Below, piece by piece: positions 48,542-59,748 of a stretch of DNA of 64,000 bases. This DNA is from Opitutales bacterium. Lineage in GTDB: Bacteria > Verrucomicrobiota > Verrucomicrobiia > Opitutales > Seribacteraceae. Numbering within the stretch: position 1 is the first letter of the stretch; the number at the start of each line of letters is the position of its first letter. Both the position numbers and the translations under genes were made by a program. The notes under the pieces are model-generated. The model saw only the letters and a list, made by a program, of their open reading frames with translations, ran no database searches and was not told the DNA's origin. Location of the stretch: the NCBI GenBank assembly GCA_029254745.1, contig JAQWWZ010000025.1, positions 62,001 to 126,000 on the forward strand. Reading direction: 5' to 3'.

Positions 48542-49015
48542 TTACCAGCGTAAATGAGCAAAAGCTCGGTTAGCTTGTGCCATTTTGTGAGTTTCTTCGC
48601 GTTTCTTAACAACAGAACCTGTATTATTATAGGCATCAATTAATTCATTAGCCAAGGATTCAGCCATAGCGTTTCCTTTGCGAGCTGAAGCAGCTTTAAC
48701 TACCCAACGAAAAGCTAAACTTTGCTGTCTTTCGAAAGGAACTTCAATTGGGACTTGATAAGTCGCTCCACCGACACGACGACTCTTAACCTCAATTTTA
48801 GGGCGAATATTTTCAAGAGCACCAAGGACTAAATCCACAGGATTTCCCTTCTCGAGCTTTTCAGCCATTTTTTCAATTGCACCGTAAACAATGCGTTGAG
48901 CAACTGATTTTTTCCCACTGAACATTACAGCATTTATTAAGCAACCCACTAAAGGGCTGCCGTGTAATGGATCAGGGGCTACAGGTCTTTTATTTGCTTG
49001 TCTTCTGCGTGACAT
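48542..49015 (-). CDS. rpsG: 30S ribosomal protein S7
   Basis: 157 aa. MSRRRQANKRPVAPDPLHGSPLV start, VEVKSRRVGGATYQVPIEV and the C-terminal KMAQANRAFAHLRW. Nucleates the 16S 3' domain. 5 bp from rpsL. Confidence 0.97.
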   Translation of the reverse strand: MSRRRQANKRPVAPDPLHGSPLVGCLINAVMFSGKKSVAQRIVYGAIEKMAEKLEKGNPVDLVLGALENIRPKIEVKSRRVGGATYQVPIEVPFERQQSLAFRWVVKAASARKGNAMAESLANELIDAYNNTGSVVKKREETHKMAQANRAFAHLRW

Positions 49016-49020
49016 ATCAA

Positions 49021-49395
49021 TCAGCTTTTAGGTTTTTTAACGCCATATTTGGAACGACTGCGTCTTCTTTTTTCTACACCTTGACAATCAAGTGTGCCTC
49101 TAACAATGTGGTATCGAACACCATTTAAATCTTTGACACGACCACCTCGAAGTAAAACAATACTGTGCTCCTGAAGATTGTGACCTTCATCCGGGATGTA
49201 AGCAATTACCTCGTGCCCTGTTGTTAGGCGAACCTTAGCAACCTTACGTATAGCTGAATTAGGTTTTTTCGGTGTACGAGTAGTGACTTGTACACAAACG
49301 CCACGACGAAACGGGCAAGCTTTGAGAGCAGGTGATTTGGTTTTGGCCTTTTGTAAGCGCCTACCTTTGCGAACTAGTTGATTTATAGTGGGCAT
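49021..49395 (-). CDS. rpsL: 30S ribosomal protein S12
   Basis: 124 aa. [13 protein letters not shown] start, [17 protein letters not shown] with Lys43, and [13 protein letters not shown] with Lys88. E. coli has Pro at position 91, the methylthiolated-Asp loop (KDLPGV); here it is Asn91. Substitutions at Pro91 are known to change streptomycin response in other bacteria. Otherwise the family length and sequence are normal. Confidence 0.97.
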   Translation of the reverse strand: MPTINQLVRKGRRLQKAKTKSPALKACPFRRGVCVQVTTRTPKKPNSAIRKVAKVRLTTGHEVIAYIPDEGHNLQEHSIVLLRGGRVKDLNGVRYHIVRGTLDCQGVEKRRRSRSKYGVKKPKS

Positions 49396-49474
49396 GGAGT
49401 AGAAAAATTGGGGAAAGCGATTAGTAGTAACATGAAATTAAAAAAGCTCAAGTATTAAATTAGAAAAAACATAA

Positions 49475-52400
49475 CTATTGAGATGCCGCTTCCTCTACTG
49501 GACTCGAACCAAGCGTATCAATCTTAAGTTTTCTCCACTTTGGAAGTCCTGTTCCTGCAGGAATTAAGTGACCCATGATAACATTTTCCTTGAAACCTTT
49601 GAGTTCATCTACTTTTCCGAGCGTTGCCGCATTTGTTAACACCCTTGTTGTTTCTTGGAATGAAGCTGCTGAAATGAAGCTATCGGTCTCTAATGATGCC
49701 TTTGTAATTCCAAGCAATATTGGTTCTCCTTCAGCAGGTTTACCACCCTTTTCGGAAATCATTTCATTAGCGTCCATGAAAGCAAAGCGGTCAATTTGGT
49801 CACCCCAGAAGAAATCAGTATCACCTGTATCTGTTATTCTTACTTTAAACAACATCCTCGAAATGATAACTTCTAAGTGCTTGTCGTTGATTGTTACTCC
49901 TTGGAGGCGATAAACTTTCTGAATCTCTTCAATAAGGTATTCTTGAACTGCAGACGGTCCCAAAATTTCAAGAATTTCATGAGGATCCTTTGCTCCCTCG
50001 GTGATTAGCTGTCCCTTTTGTGCGTAATCACCTGGTTGTACAAGAACATGTTTACCATGAGGAATAAGGTGCTCTTCAACTTGGCCTGACTCTTCGTTGG
50101 TTACGAGTAATCTCTTTTTTGAACGTAAAGTGCCTGCTTCAGAAACAATCCCATCAATTTTAGCCATTTGCCCCACATTACCTTCTTTCGGCCTGCGAGC
50201 CTCAAAAAGTTCCGCAACACGAGGTAAACCTCCGGTGATGTCTTGTGTCTTCGATGCTTGCCTTGGTGTTTTAGCAATGATTGAACCAGCATCAATTTTC
50301 GTACCTTCATCAACAGCAACCTGTGCACCGGTGGGAACCGAGTAGGTGGCCAATGGTTTACCAGAGCTATCTTTTACAATTATTTGGGGGTTAAGATCTT
50401 CTTTGTGTTCAACGACAACCATTGATCGTCCACCAGAAGCATCTCTGTCTACTTTTGTTGTGACCCCGGGTAACATATCTTCGAATGCAATTATACCCTT
50501 CTTTTCAGATAAAATTGGGATATTGTATGGGTCCCACTGCGCAAGCAAAGCTTCTTCCTTAACGCCCTCGCCGTCCTTGAAGTGAAGTAAGGCACCAGCT
50601 GGAATCGGATAGTCATCCACAATACGATCATCCTGGTCTAATACTTGGATGGATCCAGTTTTATTGAGTGTAACCTGCTGGTCATTAGCGAGTGTTACTA
50701 ATCGTAGACCCTTAAAACTTAAAGTACCAGCTTTTCGGACATTTATTACAGGGTCTTCACGACCAGCACTTGCAATACCACCGATGTGGAAAGTACGCAT
50801 CGTCAACTGAGTACCAGGTTCTCCAATAGACTGTGCCGCTATAATTCCAACAGATGACCCCTCCTTAACCAAATTATTGGTCGATGGGTCAATTCCGTAC
50901 TCAAAAGCAGTAAGTCCGTTTTTAATTCTACTCGAAAGTGGAGACATAACCCGTAGTCGGGTAATTCCCAGCGAATCTATTTTATCGGCAACTTCCTCGG
51001 TTATTAATGAACCGCCAGCTATAAGTAAATTAGTTGGGTTAGAGGGATCAAAAATATCCTCAGATGAATAACGGCCGATTAAACGATCGCGCAAAGGAAC
51101 CACTTCATTGTCTCCCTCCATGATTGCTTTTTTAACAACTCCATCCCTGCGCCCATCATCATTGCAAGTAATGATACAATCCATGGCTACATCGCATAAC
51201 TTGCGTGTCAAATAACCAGCATCTGCTGTTTTTAATGCCGTATCCGCTAGACCTTTTCTTGCTCCGTGAGTTGACATAAAATACTCAAGGACGGAAAGAC
51301 CTTCCCGAAAGGAAGCCAAAATGGGTTGCTCTATAATTTCCCCTGATGGTTTGGCCATAAGACCCCGCATCCCGCAGAGCTGTCTTACCTGCTGACGGTT
51401 ACCACGTGCACCTGAATCCATCATCAAATACACAGGATTAATTGTATCTTTACCCAAATTTTTATCTAAGCAATTGAATACTTCCTTGGCAATGTCATCA
51501 GTAGCTGTGGTCCATACATCGATAATTTTGTTATGTCTTTCTCCCCGTGTGATAATTCCTTTACGAAACTGGTCTTCAATCTTGTCAATTTCTTTACGGG
51601 CTATTTCAATCCTGTCCTGCTTTTCTGGAGGTATGATCATATCGAAAATACCGATTGAGATACCTGCTTTGGTAGCAATATCAAATCCCATTTCTTTAAG
51701 CCGGTCAAGTGACTCAATGGTATCAGGCTTACCTAAAAGTTTGTATGTTTCAAGGATCAGATTACCTAGATCTCCTTTAAGGGCAGGAGCGTTAAAATAT
51801 CCAAGTTCAGAAGGCCAAATTGTATTAAATAAAACCCGACCGACTGTAGTACGAATAACGGATCTTTTAGATAAACCGAATTGAGTTTCATTACCTTTAT
51901 CAGGGTTAGCTAAATCAATCCAGTCATGAAGTTTAAGAACTCCTTCCTGCAATGCACTAAGTGCTTCTTCTAGAGAAGCGATAAGAGGAAGTCTTTTATC
52001 TTCAGCAGGAAGATCTCCCTTGGGGTTCATCGTTAGATAATAGGAACCTAGAACAATATCTTGCGAAGGAGTGAGAATAGGTTTCCCACTTGAAGGTGAG
52101 AAGATGTTGTGCGTAGCCATCATCAACAACTTTGCCTCCATGATCGCTTCTACAGAAAGAGGCACATGAACCGCCATTTGGTCGCCATCAAAATCAGCAT
52201 TGTAAGCCGTACACACCAAAGGGTGAACACGAATTGCATTACCTTCAATAAGCACAGGTTCAAACGCCTGTATAGATAGTCGGTGAAGAGTAGGAGCACG
52301 ATTTAACAAGACCGGGTGCCCTTTGGTAACTTCCTCTAAAATATCCCATACTTCTGGCGAACGACTTTCAATCATTTTACGCGCTCCACGAACTGTATGG

Positions 52401-53572
52401 ACAAATCCTAATTCTTTAAGTCTCCTGATAATAAATGGCTCAAACAAAATAAGTGCCATCTTCTTCGGGAGACCACACTGATGGAGCTTTAATTCTGGTC
52501 CGATCACGATGACGGATCTACCAGAATAATCGACTCTTTTCCCAAGAAGATTCTGACGGAAACGTCCTTGTTTACCCTTGAGCATATCACTAAGCGATTT
52601 AAGTGCTCGGTTGCCGGAACCAGTTATTGCCCGACCATGTCTACCATTATCGAAAAGTGCATCTACCGCCTCTTGTAGCATTCTTTTTTCGTTATGAATG
52701 ATAACATCAGGAGTCTTCAACTGAAGAAGATTTTTTAACCGGTTATTTCGATTAATTACCCTCCTGTAAAGATCATTCAAATCACTGGTGGCAAATCTAC
52801 CACCTTCCAAAGGAACAAGAGGACGAAGGTCAGGTGGGATAACAGGAATAGAGTCCAAAACCATCCATTCCGGAGATGCTCCAGACTTTAAGAAACCTTG
52901 TGTTACTTTTAATCTACTAGCCAGCTTCTTTTTGATTTGTTTAGACTTAGTTTCATGCATTTGGTCATACAAATCTTCAAGCTCGTCTTCTAAATTGATA
53001 CGCCCTAAAACATCACGAACTGCTTCGGCACCCATTTTAGCTTCAAATTCGTCTCCAAATTCATCTTGAGCTTCCCTGAACTCTTTATCGGAGAGTAATT
53101 GTTTTTCCTCTAGAGGGGTATTGCCCGGGTCAGTAACCATGTACTGTTCATAATACAGTACTCGTTCCAAACTCTTTGCCGTCATATTCAACAATAAACC
53201 CAAACGGGATGGCATACTTTTTAGAAACCAAATATGGGATACTGGAACGGCTAATTCTATGTGGCCCATACGATCACGACGAACACGAGAGACAGTAACT
53301 TCAACGCCACAGCGATCGCAAACTACCCCTTTATATTTAATTCTCTTATACTTTCCACACGCACACTCATAATCGCGAACTGGTCCAAATATCTTTTGAC
53401 AGAACAACCCGCCTGGTTCCGGTTTAAAAGTACGGTAGTTGATGGTCTCTGGGTTTTTTACCTCTCCTTTGGACCAAGAACGAATTACATCTGGAGATGC
53501 AACTGTTATTGATACTTTGTCCATAGGACCTACTTCTACACCTAGTGCTTCGCTTACTGCTTCAATGCTCAT
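49475..53572 (-). CDS. rpoC: RNA polymerase beta' subunit
   Basis: 1365 aa. N-terminal zinc finger with [20 protein letters not shown], clamp [13 protein letters not shown], catalytic [16 protein letters not shown] with the three Asp ligands, trigger-loop region MTLRTFHIGG-like ([12 protein letters not shown]), and C-terminal [26 protein letters not shown]. 48 bp after rpoB. No large lineage insert in the trigger loop is apparent. Confidence 0.97.
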   Translation of the reverse strand: MSIEAVSEALGVEVGPMDKVSITVASPDVIRSWSKGEVKNPETINYRTFKPEPGGLFCQKIFGPVRDYECACGKYKRIKYKGVVCDRCGVEVTVSRVRRDRMGHIELAVPVSHIWFLKSMPSRLGLLLNMTAKSLERVLYYEQYMVTDPGNTPLEEKQLLSDKEFREAQDEFGDEFEAKMGAEAVRDVLGRINLEDELEDLYDQMHETKSKQIKKKLASRLKVTQGFLKSGASPEWMVLDSIPVIPPDLRPLVPLEGGRFATSDLNDLYRRVINRNNRLKNLLQLKTPDVIIHNEKRMLQEAVDALFDNGRHGRAITGSGNRALKSLSDMLKGKQGRFRQNLLGKRVDYSGRSVIVIGPELKLHQCGLPKKMALILFEPFIIRRLKELGFVHTVRGARKMIESRSPEVWDILEEVTKGHPVLLNRAPTLHRLSIQAFEPVLIEGNAIRVHPLVCTAYNADFDGDQMAVHVPLSVEAIMEAKLLMMATHNIFSPSSGKPILTPSQDIVLGSYYLTMNPKGDLPAEDKRLPLIASLEEALSALQEGVLKLHDWIDLANPDKGNETQFGLSKRSVIRTTVGRVLFNTIWPSELGYFNAPALKGDLGNLILETYKLLGKPDTIESLDRLKEMGFDIATKAGISIGIFDMIIPPEKQDRIEIARKEIDKIEDQFRKGIITRGERHNKIIDVWTTATDDIAKEVFNCLDKNLGKDTINPVYLMMDSGARGNRQQVRQLCGMRGLMAKPSGEIIEQPILASFREGLSVLEYFMSTHGARKGLADTALKTADAGYLTRKLCDVAMDCIITCNDDGRRDGVVKKAIMEGDNEVVPLRDRLIGRYSSEDIFDPSNPTNLLIAGGSLITEEVADKIDSLGITRLRVMSPLSSRIKNGLTAFEYGIDPSTNNLVKEGSSVGIIAAQSIGEPGTQLTMRTFHIGGIASAGREDPVINVRKAGTLSFKGLRLVTLANDQQVTLNKTGSIQVLDQDDRIVDDYPIPAGALLHFKDGEGVKEEALLAQWDPYNIPILSEKKGIIAFEDMLPGVTTKVDRDASGGRSMVVVEHKEDLNPQIIVKDSSGKPLATYSVPTGAQVAVDEGTKIDAGSIIAKTPRQASKTQDITGGLPRVAELFEARRPKEGNVGQMAKIDGIVSEAGTLRSKKRLLVTNEESGQVEEHLIPHGKHVLVQPGDYAQKGQLITEGAKDPHEILEILGPSAVQEYLIEEIQKVYRLQGVTINDKHLEVIISRMLFKVRITDTGDTDFFWGDQIDRFAFMDANEMISEKGGKPAEGEPILLGITKASLETDSFISAASFQETTRVLTNAATLGKVDELKGFKENVIMGHLIPAGTGLPKWRKLKIDTLGSSPVEEAASQ

Positions 53573-53620
53573 GTGTTAGTTTCTCTATTTTAATTTTTAA
53601 ATATTGTGGTAGTGCTTTGA

Positions 53621-56600
53621 TTAAAGAGAGTCTGCGCTTCTGACTCGAATATCGAGGCATAGACTTTGCATTTCTTTCATCAAAACATTAAAAGACTGTG
53701 GCGTCCCTGCTTGTAGCGAATTATCGCCTTTCACAAGAGATTCGTAGATTTTTGTCCGACCTGCTACATCATCAGATTTCACCGTTAGGATCTCTTGGAG
53801 AGTATAGGCTGCACCATAGGCTTCCAAAGCCCAAACTTCCATCTCTCCAAAACGCTGTCCTCCGTACTGTGCCTTACCTCCTAAAGGTTGTTGAGTTATT
53901 AGACTGTAAGGACCAACAGCTCTTGCGTGTATTTTGCTTGAAACCAAGTGATTTAGTTTCAGCATATACATGTATCCTACGACAATCTTTTGGTAAAATG
54001 CCTCACCGGTACACCCATCATAAAGAACAGATTTACCAGTATCAGGGAGGTTGGCTTCTTTCAAATATTCTTGAATCCTTGACTCAGGAATTCCGTCAAA
54101 AATAGGAGTAGCAACTTTCAACCCTAATTTGTGGCAAGCCCAACCCAAGTGGGTTTCTAAAACTTGCCCCACATTCATTCGACTCGGGACTCCTAGCGGA
54201 TTCAAACAGATTTGGATAGGAGTACCATCTGGAAGAAAAGGCATATCTTCCTCAGCAACAATCTTTGCTACAACACCTTTATTCCCGTGTCTTCCGGCCA
54301 TTTTATCACCGACACGCATTTTTTGTTTTTTGGCAACAAATACGCGGACATTTTTTATAGCACCCTGATCTATCGGTTCTCCCTGTTCAATTGCCTCAAT
54401 TTTCCGGTTACAATCATCTTCTAGATCGGAAAATTTTGATTCATAACTTTCAATAATTTCGAAAACCTTAATTCTAACCGGGGAGGGGGGTATCTCAATA
54501 AAGCGGTGAACCGAAGCCAATCTACGTAACAAAGTTTTTGTAATCTTACGGTTCGATGGGATTATGATATCACCAGTTTCTGAATTGGTAACATTCAAAG
54601 GAATCTTTTCGCCCAATAAGATATTTGAAAGAGACTCAGTGAGTTGAGCACGGAGATCTTCAGTTTGAGTACGAAAATCTTCTTTTATCTGTTTCATTTG
54701 CCTGCGGAAATCTGACGGGGTAAGCTTTTCCCGTTCAGCATCTGTACGACTAGAGATCTTAATATCCATCACGATACCCTGGGTACCGGAGGGAACCTTC
54801 AATGAACTGTCTTTTACATCAGCTGCCTTCTCGCCAAAAATTGCTCGAAGTAATTTTTCTTCAGGTGCTAAATCGGTTTCACTTTTTGGTGTAATTTTTC
54901 CAACAAGAATATCACCAGGTTTTACTTCGGCACCAATTCGAACAACCCCAAGATGGTCAAGATTTCTCAGTGCTTCTTCGCCAGCATTGGGAATATCACG
55001 AGTGATTTCTTCAGGGCCAAGTTTTGTATCTCGAGCAGTAACCTCAAACTCTTCGATGTGAATCGATGTATAAATATCATCTTTTACGATCTTCTCAGAT
55101 ATTAAAATTGCATCTTCAAAGTTATATCCCTTCCAAGGCATGAAAGCCACGAGGATGTTCCGACCAATAGCGAGCTCTCCCTGATCTGTGCAAGCCCCAT
55201 CTGCTAGTGCTTGTCCAACGACTACTTTTTCACCCTTTCGAACGATTGGCTTTTGATTGAAACAAGTGCCTGCATTGGATCGAAGAAATTTTCTAAGGTC
55301 GTAGCAATATATACCTTTTTTATGGTCACTCCTTGGTTCCTTGTAAAAACGAGGTGGTAATGTACCGTCATCTGAAACAACAATTCGTTTTCCGTCCGCT
55401 AAAGCAACAGTACCTTCAGATTCGGAAACTGTCACAGTTCTCGAATCTTCTGCAACTTTCTTTTCAATACCTGTACCTACTAACGGGGAATCTGATTGTA
55501 ATAATGGAACTGCTTGGCGTTGCATATTTGCTCCCATTAAAGCTCGGTTAGCATCATCATGCTCAATAAATGGGATGAGACCGGCAGCTACAGATACAAC
55601 TTGTTTTGGAGAAACATCCATGTAATTAACATCGCTTGGCTCGTACTCAGCGACTTGATCCCTGTACCTGCAGGTTACACGACCCGTTAATTTACCGCTA
55701 GCCTTGTCAATTTCAGTATTAGCTTGAGCAATCCGAAATCTTTCTTCTTCAAATGCGTTAAGATACTTTACATTTTTGGGATTCTTATCCACCACACCCT
55801 TACTAACAGGGTGGTATGGTGATTGAAGAAAACCAAATTCGTCAATCTTTGCATAAGTTGACAAAGTGTTTATGAGGCCAATATTTGGTCCCTCGGGAGT
55901 TTCGATAGGACAAATTCTTCCATAGTGCGTTGGATGAACATCTCGAACTTCAAAACCAGCACGCTCTCGATTAAGACCACCAGGTCCGAGAGCGGACAAA
56001 CGACGCTTGTGGGTTAACTCAGCAAGTGGATTGATTTGGTCCTTAAACTGACTTAACTGGCTTCGAGCGAAAAAATCGCGGACAACAGTCGTGAGCGCCT
56101 TTGGATTGATTAATTTACCCGGTGTGAGAGATTCGACACCTTGATCATATAAAGTCATGCGCTCCCGAACAACTCTTTCAGTCCGAGCTAGGCCACTACG
56201 GCATACATTAGCGAGCAATTCACCAACAGTACGAACTCTACGGTTGCCTAAATGGTCGATGTCATCGATCCCCATATCAAAAATAGAGCCCGCATCTTCC
56301 TTAGCTTTTTCTTCGTTACTTTTACCTCTCTTTAGATCAGTAAGCTTCCTCGTTGCAGCCACCAAATCTTCAACTGTGGTCACTCGTACTTCAAGAGGAG
56401 TTTCTAATCCTAGCTTTAAATTAAGCATGTGCCTACCTACTTTGGCTAAATCATATCGCTTAGGATCTAAGAATAAGCGCTTAATCAAAGCTTCTGCATT
56501 AGCCTTCTCGGGTGGCTCACCAGGGCGCAGTTTCTTGTAAATTTCTTTTAAAGCCTCTTCCTTATTTTTGGTAGTATCTTTCTTGAGACACCTAATAATA

Positions 56601-57487
56601 GCCCCGTCATCGACTGAGGTATCAATTGCTCGTAGATTGGTTTCACCAGCCTTCTGAAATGCTCGCAGGTAAGTCTTTGTAAGCGGTTCAAATGCTTTTG
56701 CTAAAACCTGCCCTTTTGTGCGATCAAACATTGGCTCTACGAGTACAAAGTTAGATACATTATCTTTTTTTAGGAGCTTATCTATCGATAAATTCTCAAT
56801 GTCGTAAAATAATTCAATTATTTTTTGATCAGAATTTTTGTCTTTTTCGGTATCTGAATCTAGCAATGCCCGCAGGAATGTAGTGATCAAAAATTTACGA
56901 CGACGGCGACGTCTGTCTAGATAAATATAAAGCAAGTCATGTTGATCAAACTGTGCTTCAATCCATGTACCACGATCTGGTATAATTCTGAACCCGTGAA
57001 GTGTCTTACCACTTGTATGAGTTGACTCCTCAAAGCTTACGCCAGGAGAACGGTGTAACTGACTGACAACAACACGCTCAGCGCCATTTATTATAAATGA
57101 ACCTCGTTCGGTAACAATGGGAAGTTCACCCATGAAGATTTCTTCTTCAGAATAAAAGGGTTTGCTCTGCCCCTCAAGCTCCATCTTGAGTCTCAGCTTG
57201 ACCTGCAAAGGTGCTGAATATGTGCAATTTTGGTCAATACAGTCCATTTCAGACAGAGTAGATTCTCCAATAGAATAACTTACATACTCAAGCCGAGACT
57301 TTTCATCATAGCTTATGATGGGGAAAACTTCCCGAAATACCGCTTCTAAACCACCTAGCTTTCTATGACTAGATGGGACATCTCGTTGTAAAAAATCATA
57401 AAATGAATCAACCTGATTTTGGATGAGATTAGGTGGATCGATAACTTCTTGAAGTTTACCGAAATTAAGTCTTTGGGTGGAGGCCAT
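53621..57487 (-). CDS. rpoB: RNA polymerase beta subunit
   Basis: 1288 aa from ATG 57487 (MASTQRLNFGKLQEVI); the frame extends 19 codons upstream into the attenuator spacer, and that part is rejected. The rifampicin cluster reads LSQFKDQINPLAELTHKRRLSALGP in order. Asp516, His526 and Ser531 (E. coli numbers) are kept, while Met515 is Lys, Asn518 is Ile and Ser522 is Ala. GRHGNKGVVAKI and GGKAQYGGQRFGEMEVWALEAYGAA are standard. Confidence 0.96.
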   Translation of the reverse strand: MASTQRLNFGKLQEVIDPPNLIQNQVDSFYDFLQRDVPSSHRKLGGLEAVFREVFPIISYDEKSRLEYVSYSIGESTLSEMDCIDQNCTYSAPLQVKLRLKMELEGQSKPFYSEEEIFMGELPIVTERGSFIINGAERVVVSQLHRSPGVSFEESTHTSGKTLHGFRIIPDRGTWIEAQFDQHDLLYIYLDRRRRRRKFLITTFLRALLDSDTEKDKNSDQKIIELFYDIENLSIDKLLKKDNVSNFVLVEPMFDRTKGQVLAKAFEPLTKTYLRAFQKAGETNLRAIDTSVDDGAIIRCLKKDTTKNKEEALKEIYKKLRPGEPPEKANAEALIKRLFLDPKRYDLAKVGRHMLNLKLGLETPLEVRVTTVEDLVAATRKLTDLKRGKSNEEKAKEDAGSIFDMGIDDIDHLGNRRVRTVGELLANVCRSGLARTERVVRERMTLYDQGVESLTPGKLINPKALTTVVRDFFARSQLSQFKDQINPLAELTHKRRLSALGPGGLNRERAGFEVRDVHPTHYGRICPIETPEGPNIGLINTLSTYAKIDEFGFLQSPYHPVSKGVVDKNPKNVKYLNAFEEERFRIAQANTEIDKASGKLTGRVTCRYRDQVAEYEPSDVNYMDVSPKQVVSVAAGLIPFIEHDDANRALMGANMQRQAVPLLQSDSPLVGTGIEKKVAEDSRTVTVSESEGTVALADGKRIVVSDDGTLPPRFYKEPRSDHKKGIYCYDLRKFLRSNAGTCFNQKPIVRKGEKVVVGQALADGACTDQGELAIGRNILVAFMPWKGYNFEDAILISEKIVKDDIYTSIHIEEFEVTARDTKLGPEEITRDIPNAGEEALRNLDHLGVVRIGAEVKPGDILVGKITPKSETDLAPEEKLLRAIFGEKAADVKDSSLKVPSGTQGIVMDIKISSRTDAEREKLTPSDFRRQMKQIKEDFRTQTEDLRAQLTESLSNILLGEKIPLNVTNSETGDIIIPSNRKITKTLLRRLASVHRFIEIPPSPVRIKVFEIIESYESKFSDLEDDCNRKIEAIEQGEPIDQGAIKNVRVFVAKKQKMRVGDKMAGRHGNKGVVAKIVAEEDMPFLPDGTPIQICLNPLGVPSRMNVGQVLETHLGWACHKLGLKVATPIFDGIPESRIQEYLKEANLPDTGKSVLYDGCTGEAFYQKIVVGYMYMLKLNHLVSSKIHARAVGPYSLITQQPLGGKAQYGGQRFGEMEVWALEAYGAAYTLQEILTVKSDDVAGRTKIYESLVKGDNSLQAGTPQSFNVLMKEMQSLCLDIRVRSADSL

Positions 57488-57503
57488 AACTAAAATGCTG
57501 TTG

Positions 57504-57555
57504 TGTAATAAAAAAATGGAAAAAGCCGTATGGCTGAAAGGCAACCATACGGCTT
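57504..57555 (-). terminator. rplL-rpoB attenuator
   Basis: Perfect 11-bp stem AAGCCGTATGG (57523-57533) / CCATACGGCTT (57545-57555), loop 11 nt. On the minus strand it is followed by TTTTTCCATTTTTTT. It lies between the rplL stop and the rpoB start. It should end a share of transcripts so that RNA polymerase is made in lower amount than L7/L12. Confidence 0.85.
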
Positions 57556-57586
57556 GTAAAAGATTATGAACTCAAAGTAATAAGCA

Positions 57587-57973
57587 TTACTTGACTTCTG
57601 CTTTTGCGCCTGAGGTTTCAAGCTTCTTAAGGATTTCATCCGCTTCGTCTTTGGATACTCCTTCTTTGACGGGCTTAGGAGCACCTTCGACTAGTTCTTT
57701 GGCTTCTTTGAGCCCAAGTCCTGTAATCGCACGGACTTCTTTGATTACTGCTATCTTGTTTCCTCCAAACTCTTGAAGAATAACGTCGAATTCAGTTTTC
57801 TCTTCGGTTGCACCGGCACCTCCACCATCAGCTGGTGCTGCGGCGGCAACGGCTACTGGAGCTGCTGCACTGACTCCCCATTTTTCTTCAAGATCTTTAA
57901 CAAGATCTGCTATTTCGATAACGGATTGGCCGCTAAGCCAATCGATTACTTGGTCTTTTGTTATGTCTGACAT
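57587..57973 (-). CDS. rplL: 50S ribosomal protein L7/L12
   Basis: 128 aa. N-terminal dimerisation domain ([29 protein letters not shown]), Ala/Gly hinge (about 37-55), and C-terminal factor-binding domain ([36 protein letters not shown]). A strong AGGAGG Shine-Dalgarno precedes the ATG, fitting its need for several copies per ribosome. Confidence 0.97.
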   Translation of the reverse strand: MSDITKDQVIDWLSGQSVIEIADLVKDLEEKWGVSAAAPVAVAAAAPADGGGAGATEEKTEFDVILQEFGGNKIAVIKEVRAITGLGLKEAKELVEGAPKPVKEGVSKDEADEILKKLETSGAKAEVK

Positions 57974-58101
57974 ATGTATAATATCCTCCTTGCCTGAATA
58001 TGATTAGTACCTATCGGTGTTTAAGGGAGCATCCCCTAATTTCTCCTAGGTTGGCGGTTATTGTTTTTGGGTTAAAACGGACAGAGTCCGAAAATGATGG
58101 A
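57974..58101 (-). promoter_or_regulatory. rplJ-rplL intergenic region with small hairpin
   Basis: A 128-bp gap, long for this operon. Shortly after rplJ there is a CGGAC-TCT-GTCCG hairpin followed by TTTT (58078-58090), and before rplL the AGGAGG ribosome site. The hairpin may be a weak terminator or processing site; an rplL promoter cannot be seen clearly. Confidence 0.35.
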
Positions 58102-58608
58102 TTAGTCTTGCTTGGCCTTCGCTTGTAAGACGGTTACGAAACCACGTGATGGGGCAGACATAACACTTAAAAGTTGAGACGCGGAAGTATTGAGTAAGGA
58201 AAGCAATTGAGCCTTAAGACTGTCGAGACCAGGTAACGTTGCTAACTGTTTGACTTCATCTGAAGTTAAAACTTTTTGCGAAAGCGCACCAGCCTTTACA
58301 GATACTTTATCTGTCTTCTTAAAATAACCTACAAGAGCTTTTGCCACTGCTGATGGATCATCACCACCAAAAACAATCGCAGTATGACCTGTAAGATGAT
58401 CATCAAGATCTAAACCTTTATCTTTGGTCGCAAGTTTCAAAGAAGAATTTTTAACGACATGAAATTCGGCACCATTTTCTAATAATGCTTTTCTAAGATC
58501 ACTGGTTTGCTCTGCATCTATTCCCTTGTAATCGGTAAGGAAGAAAAAATCAGAAGTGTTGATAAAATTAGATGCTTCTTTTACTAGGAATTCTTTTTCG
58601 GGTCTCAT
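58102..58608 (-). CDS. rplJ: 50S ribosomal protein L10
   Basis: 168 aa. Base of the L7/L12 stalk. MRPEKEFLVKEASNFI start, FFLTDYKGIDAEQTSDLRKALLENGAEFHVVKNSSLKLA. The C-terminal helix for L12 dimers follows. 8 bp from rplA, so no separate L10 leader. Confidence 0.95.
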   Translation of the reverse strand: MRPEKEFLVKEASNFINTSDFFFLTDYKGIDAEQTSDLRKALLENGAEFHVVKNSSLKLATKDKGLDLDDHLTGHTAIVFGGDDPSAVAKALVGYFKKTDKVSVKAGALSQKVLTSDEVKQLATLPGLDSLKAQLLSLLNTSASQLLSVMSAPSRGFVTVLQAKAKQD

Positions 58609-58616
58609 AACTTAAT

Positions 58617-59297
58617 TTAGCTTGCAGGTGTAAGGCTTACTTTGACACTAGGGGACATGGAACTACTAATAAAAATAGACTTAATAAACTTACCTTTGAA
58701 ACCTTCAGGCCGAGATGAAGTTATTGCACCTATCGCAGTTTCAGCATTTTCTTGAAGCTGTTGCTGAGAAAAAGAACGTTTCCCAATTATGACAGCGATA
58801 GCACCAGTTTTGTCCATTTTGAACTCCACGCGACCAGCTTTGACCTCTTTTATTCCAGATTCAACATCATCCGTGACAGTACCTGCCTTAGGAGTGGGCA
58901 TCAGACCTCTAGGTCCAAGAACTCGAGCGATTGAGCGGACAGATTTCATGGCGGAGGTTGTGGCTAGCGCGACATCAAAATCCATCCAGCCATCCTTGAC
59001 CTTTGCAATCAAGTCTTCGAGTCCAGCGAAATCTGCTCCTTGCTTGATGGCTTCTTCTGGATTCTCGGTAAATACGAGGACTTTAATTTCTTTGCCACTC
59101 CCGTGAGGAAGATTGACCACACCTCGTACGGCTTGTGATGTTTGCTTGGGATCAACACCCAGGGACATAGAAACCTCAACAGTTTCATCAAACTTTACTT
59201 TCTCAAAAGCTGATAATTTCTCAATTGCTTGAGGTAAATCTGAATCAGACAAATTTTCCTTGAAAGTGTTTTTGTATCTTTTACTTCTTGCGTTCAT
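58617..59297 (-). CDS. rplA: 50S ribosomal protein L1
   Basis: 226 aa. KFDETVEVSMSLGVDPKQTSQAVRG-type start (split over residues 34-60), LGPRGLMPTPKAGTVTDDV and VEFKMDKTGAI. Forms the mobile L1 stalk releasing tRNA from the E site. Confidence 0.97.
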   Translation of the reverse strand: MNARSKRYKNTFKENLSDSDLPQAIEKLSAFEKVKFDETVEVSMSLGVDPKQTSQAVRGVVNLPHGSGKEIKVLVFTENPEEAIKQGADFAGLEDLIAKVKDGWMDFDVALATTSAMKSVRSIARVLGPRGLMPTPKAGTVTDDVESGIKEVKAGRVEFKMDKTGAIAVIIGKRSFSQQQLQENAETAIGAITSSRPEGFKGKFIKSIFISSSMSPSVKVSLTPAS

Positions 59298-59307
59298 GAT
59301 GATTGAG

Positions 59308-59733
59308 TTAATTTACAACTTCGATTCCCATGCTACGAGCAGTGCCTTCAATAATACGGCACGCTGCATCATCATTTGTTGCATTAAGGTCGTTTTGTTT
59401 TGTTTTTACGATTTCTAAAACTTGCTCACGAGTGACTTTACCCACTTTATCTCTGTTTGGAACACCAGAGCCTTTAGCGAGTCCGGCTGCTTTTTTGAGC
59501 AAAACCGCGGCAGGGGGAGACTTTAGGATGAAACTAAAAGACCTGTCCGCGTAAACTGTGATAACCACCGGAAGAATTAACCCAGATTGATCTTTAGTTT
59601 TGGCATTAAATTCCTTACAGAAACCCATAATGTTTACACCTTGTGCACCAAGGGCAGGGCCAACAGGAGGGGCAGGGTTAGCTGCACCAGCTGGTAACTG
59701 TAGTTTGATTTGTCCGACTGCTTTTTTTGACAT
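59308..59733 (-). CDS. rplK: 50S ribosomal protein L11
   Basis: 141 aa. [20 protein letters not shown] with the conserved prolines, [20 protein letters not shown] and [10 protein letters not shown] end. GTPase-associated centre, site of stringent sensing by RelA. Confidence 0.97.
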   Translation of the reverse strand: MSKKAVGQIKLQLPAGAANPAPPVGPALGAQGVNIMGFCKEFNAKTKDQSGLILPVVITVYADRSFSFILKSPPAAVLLKKAAGLAKGSGVPNRDKVGKVTREQVLEIVKTKQNDLNATNDDAACRIIEGTARSMGIEVVN

Positions 59734-59748
59734 AAAAATTTTCCTAAT

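Noticed and set aside
57488-57544. Upstream start of rpoB
   Set aside because: The extra 19 residues run into the attenuator T-run and do not belong to the family.
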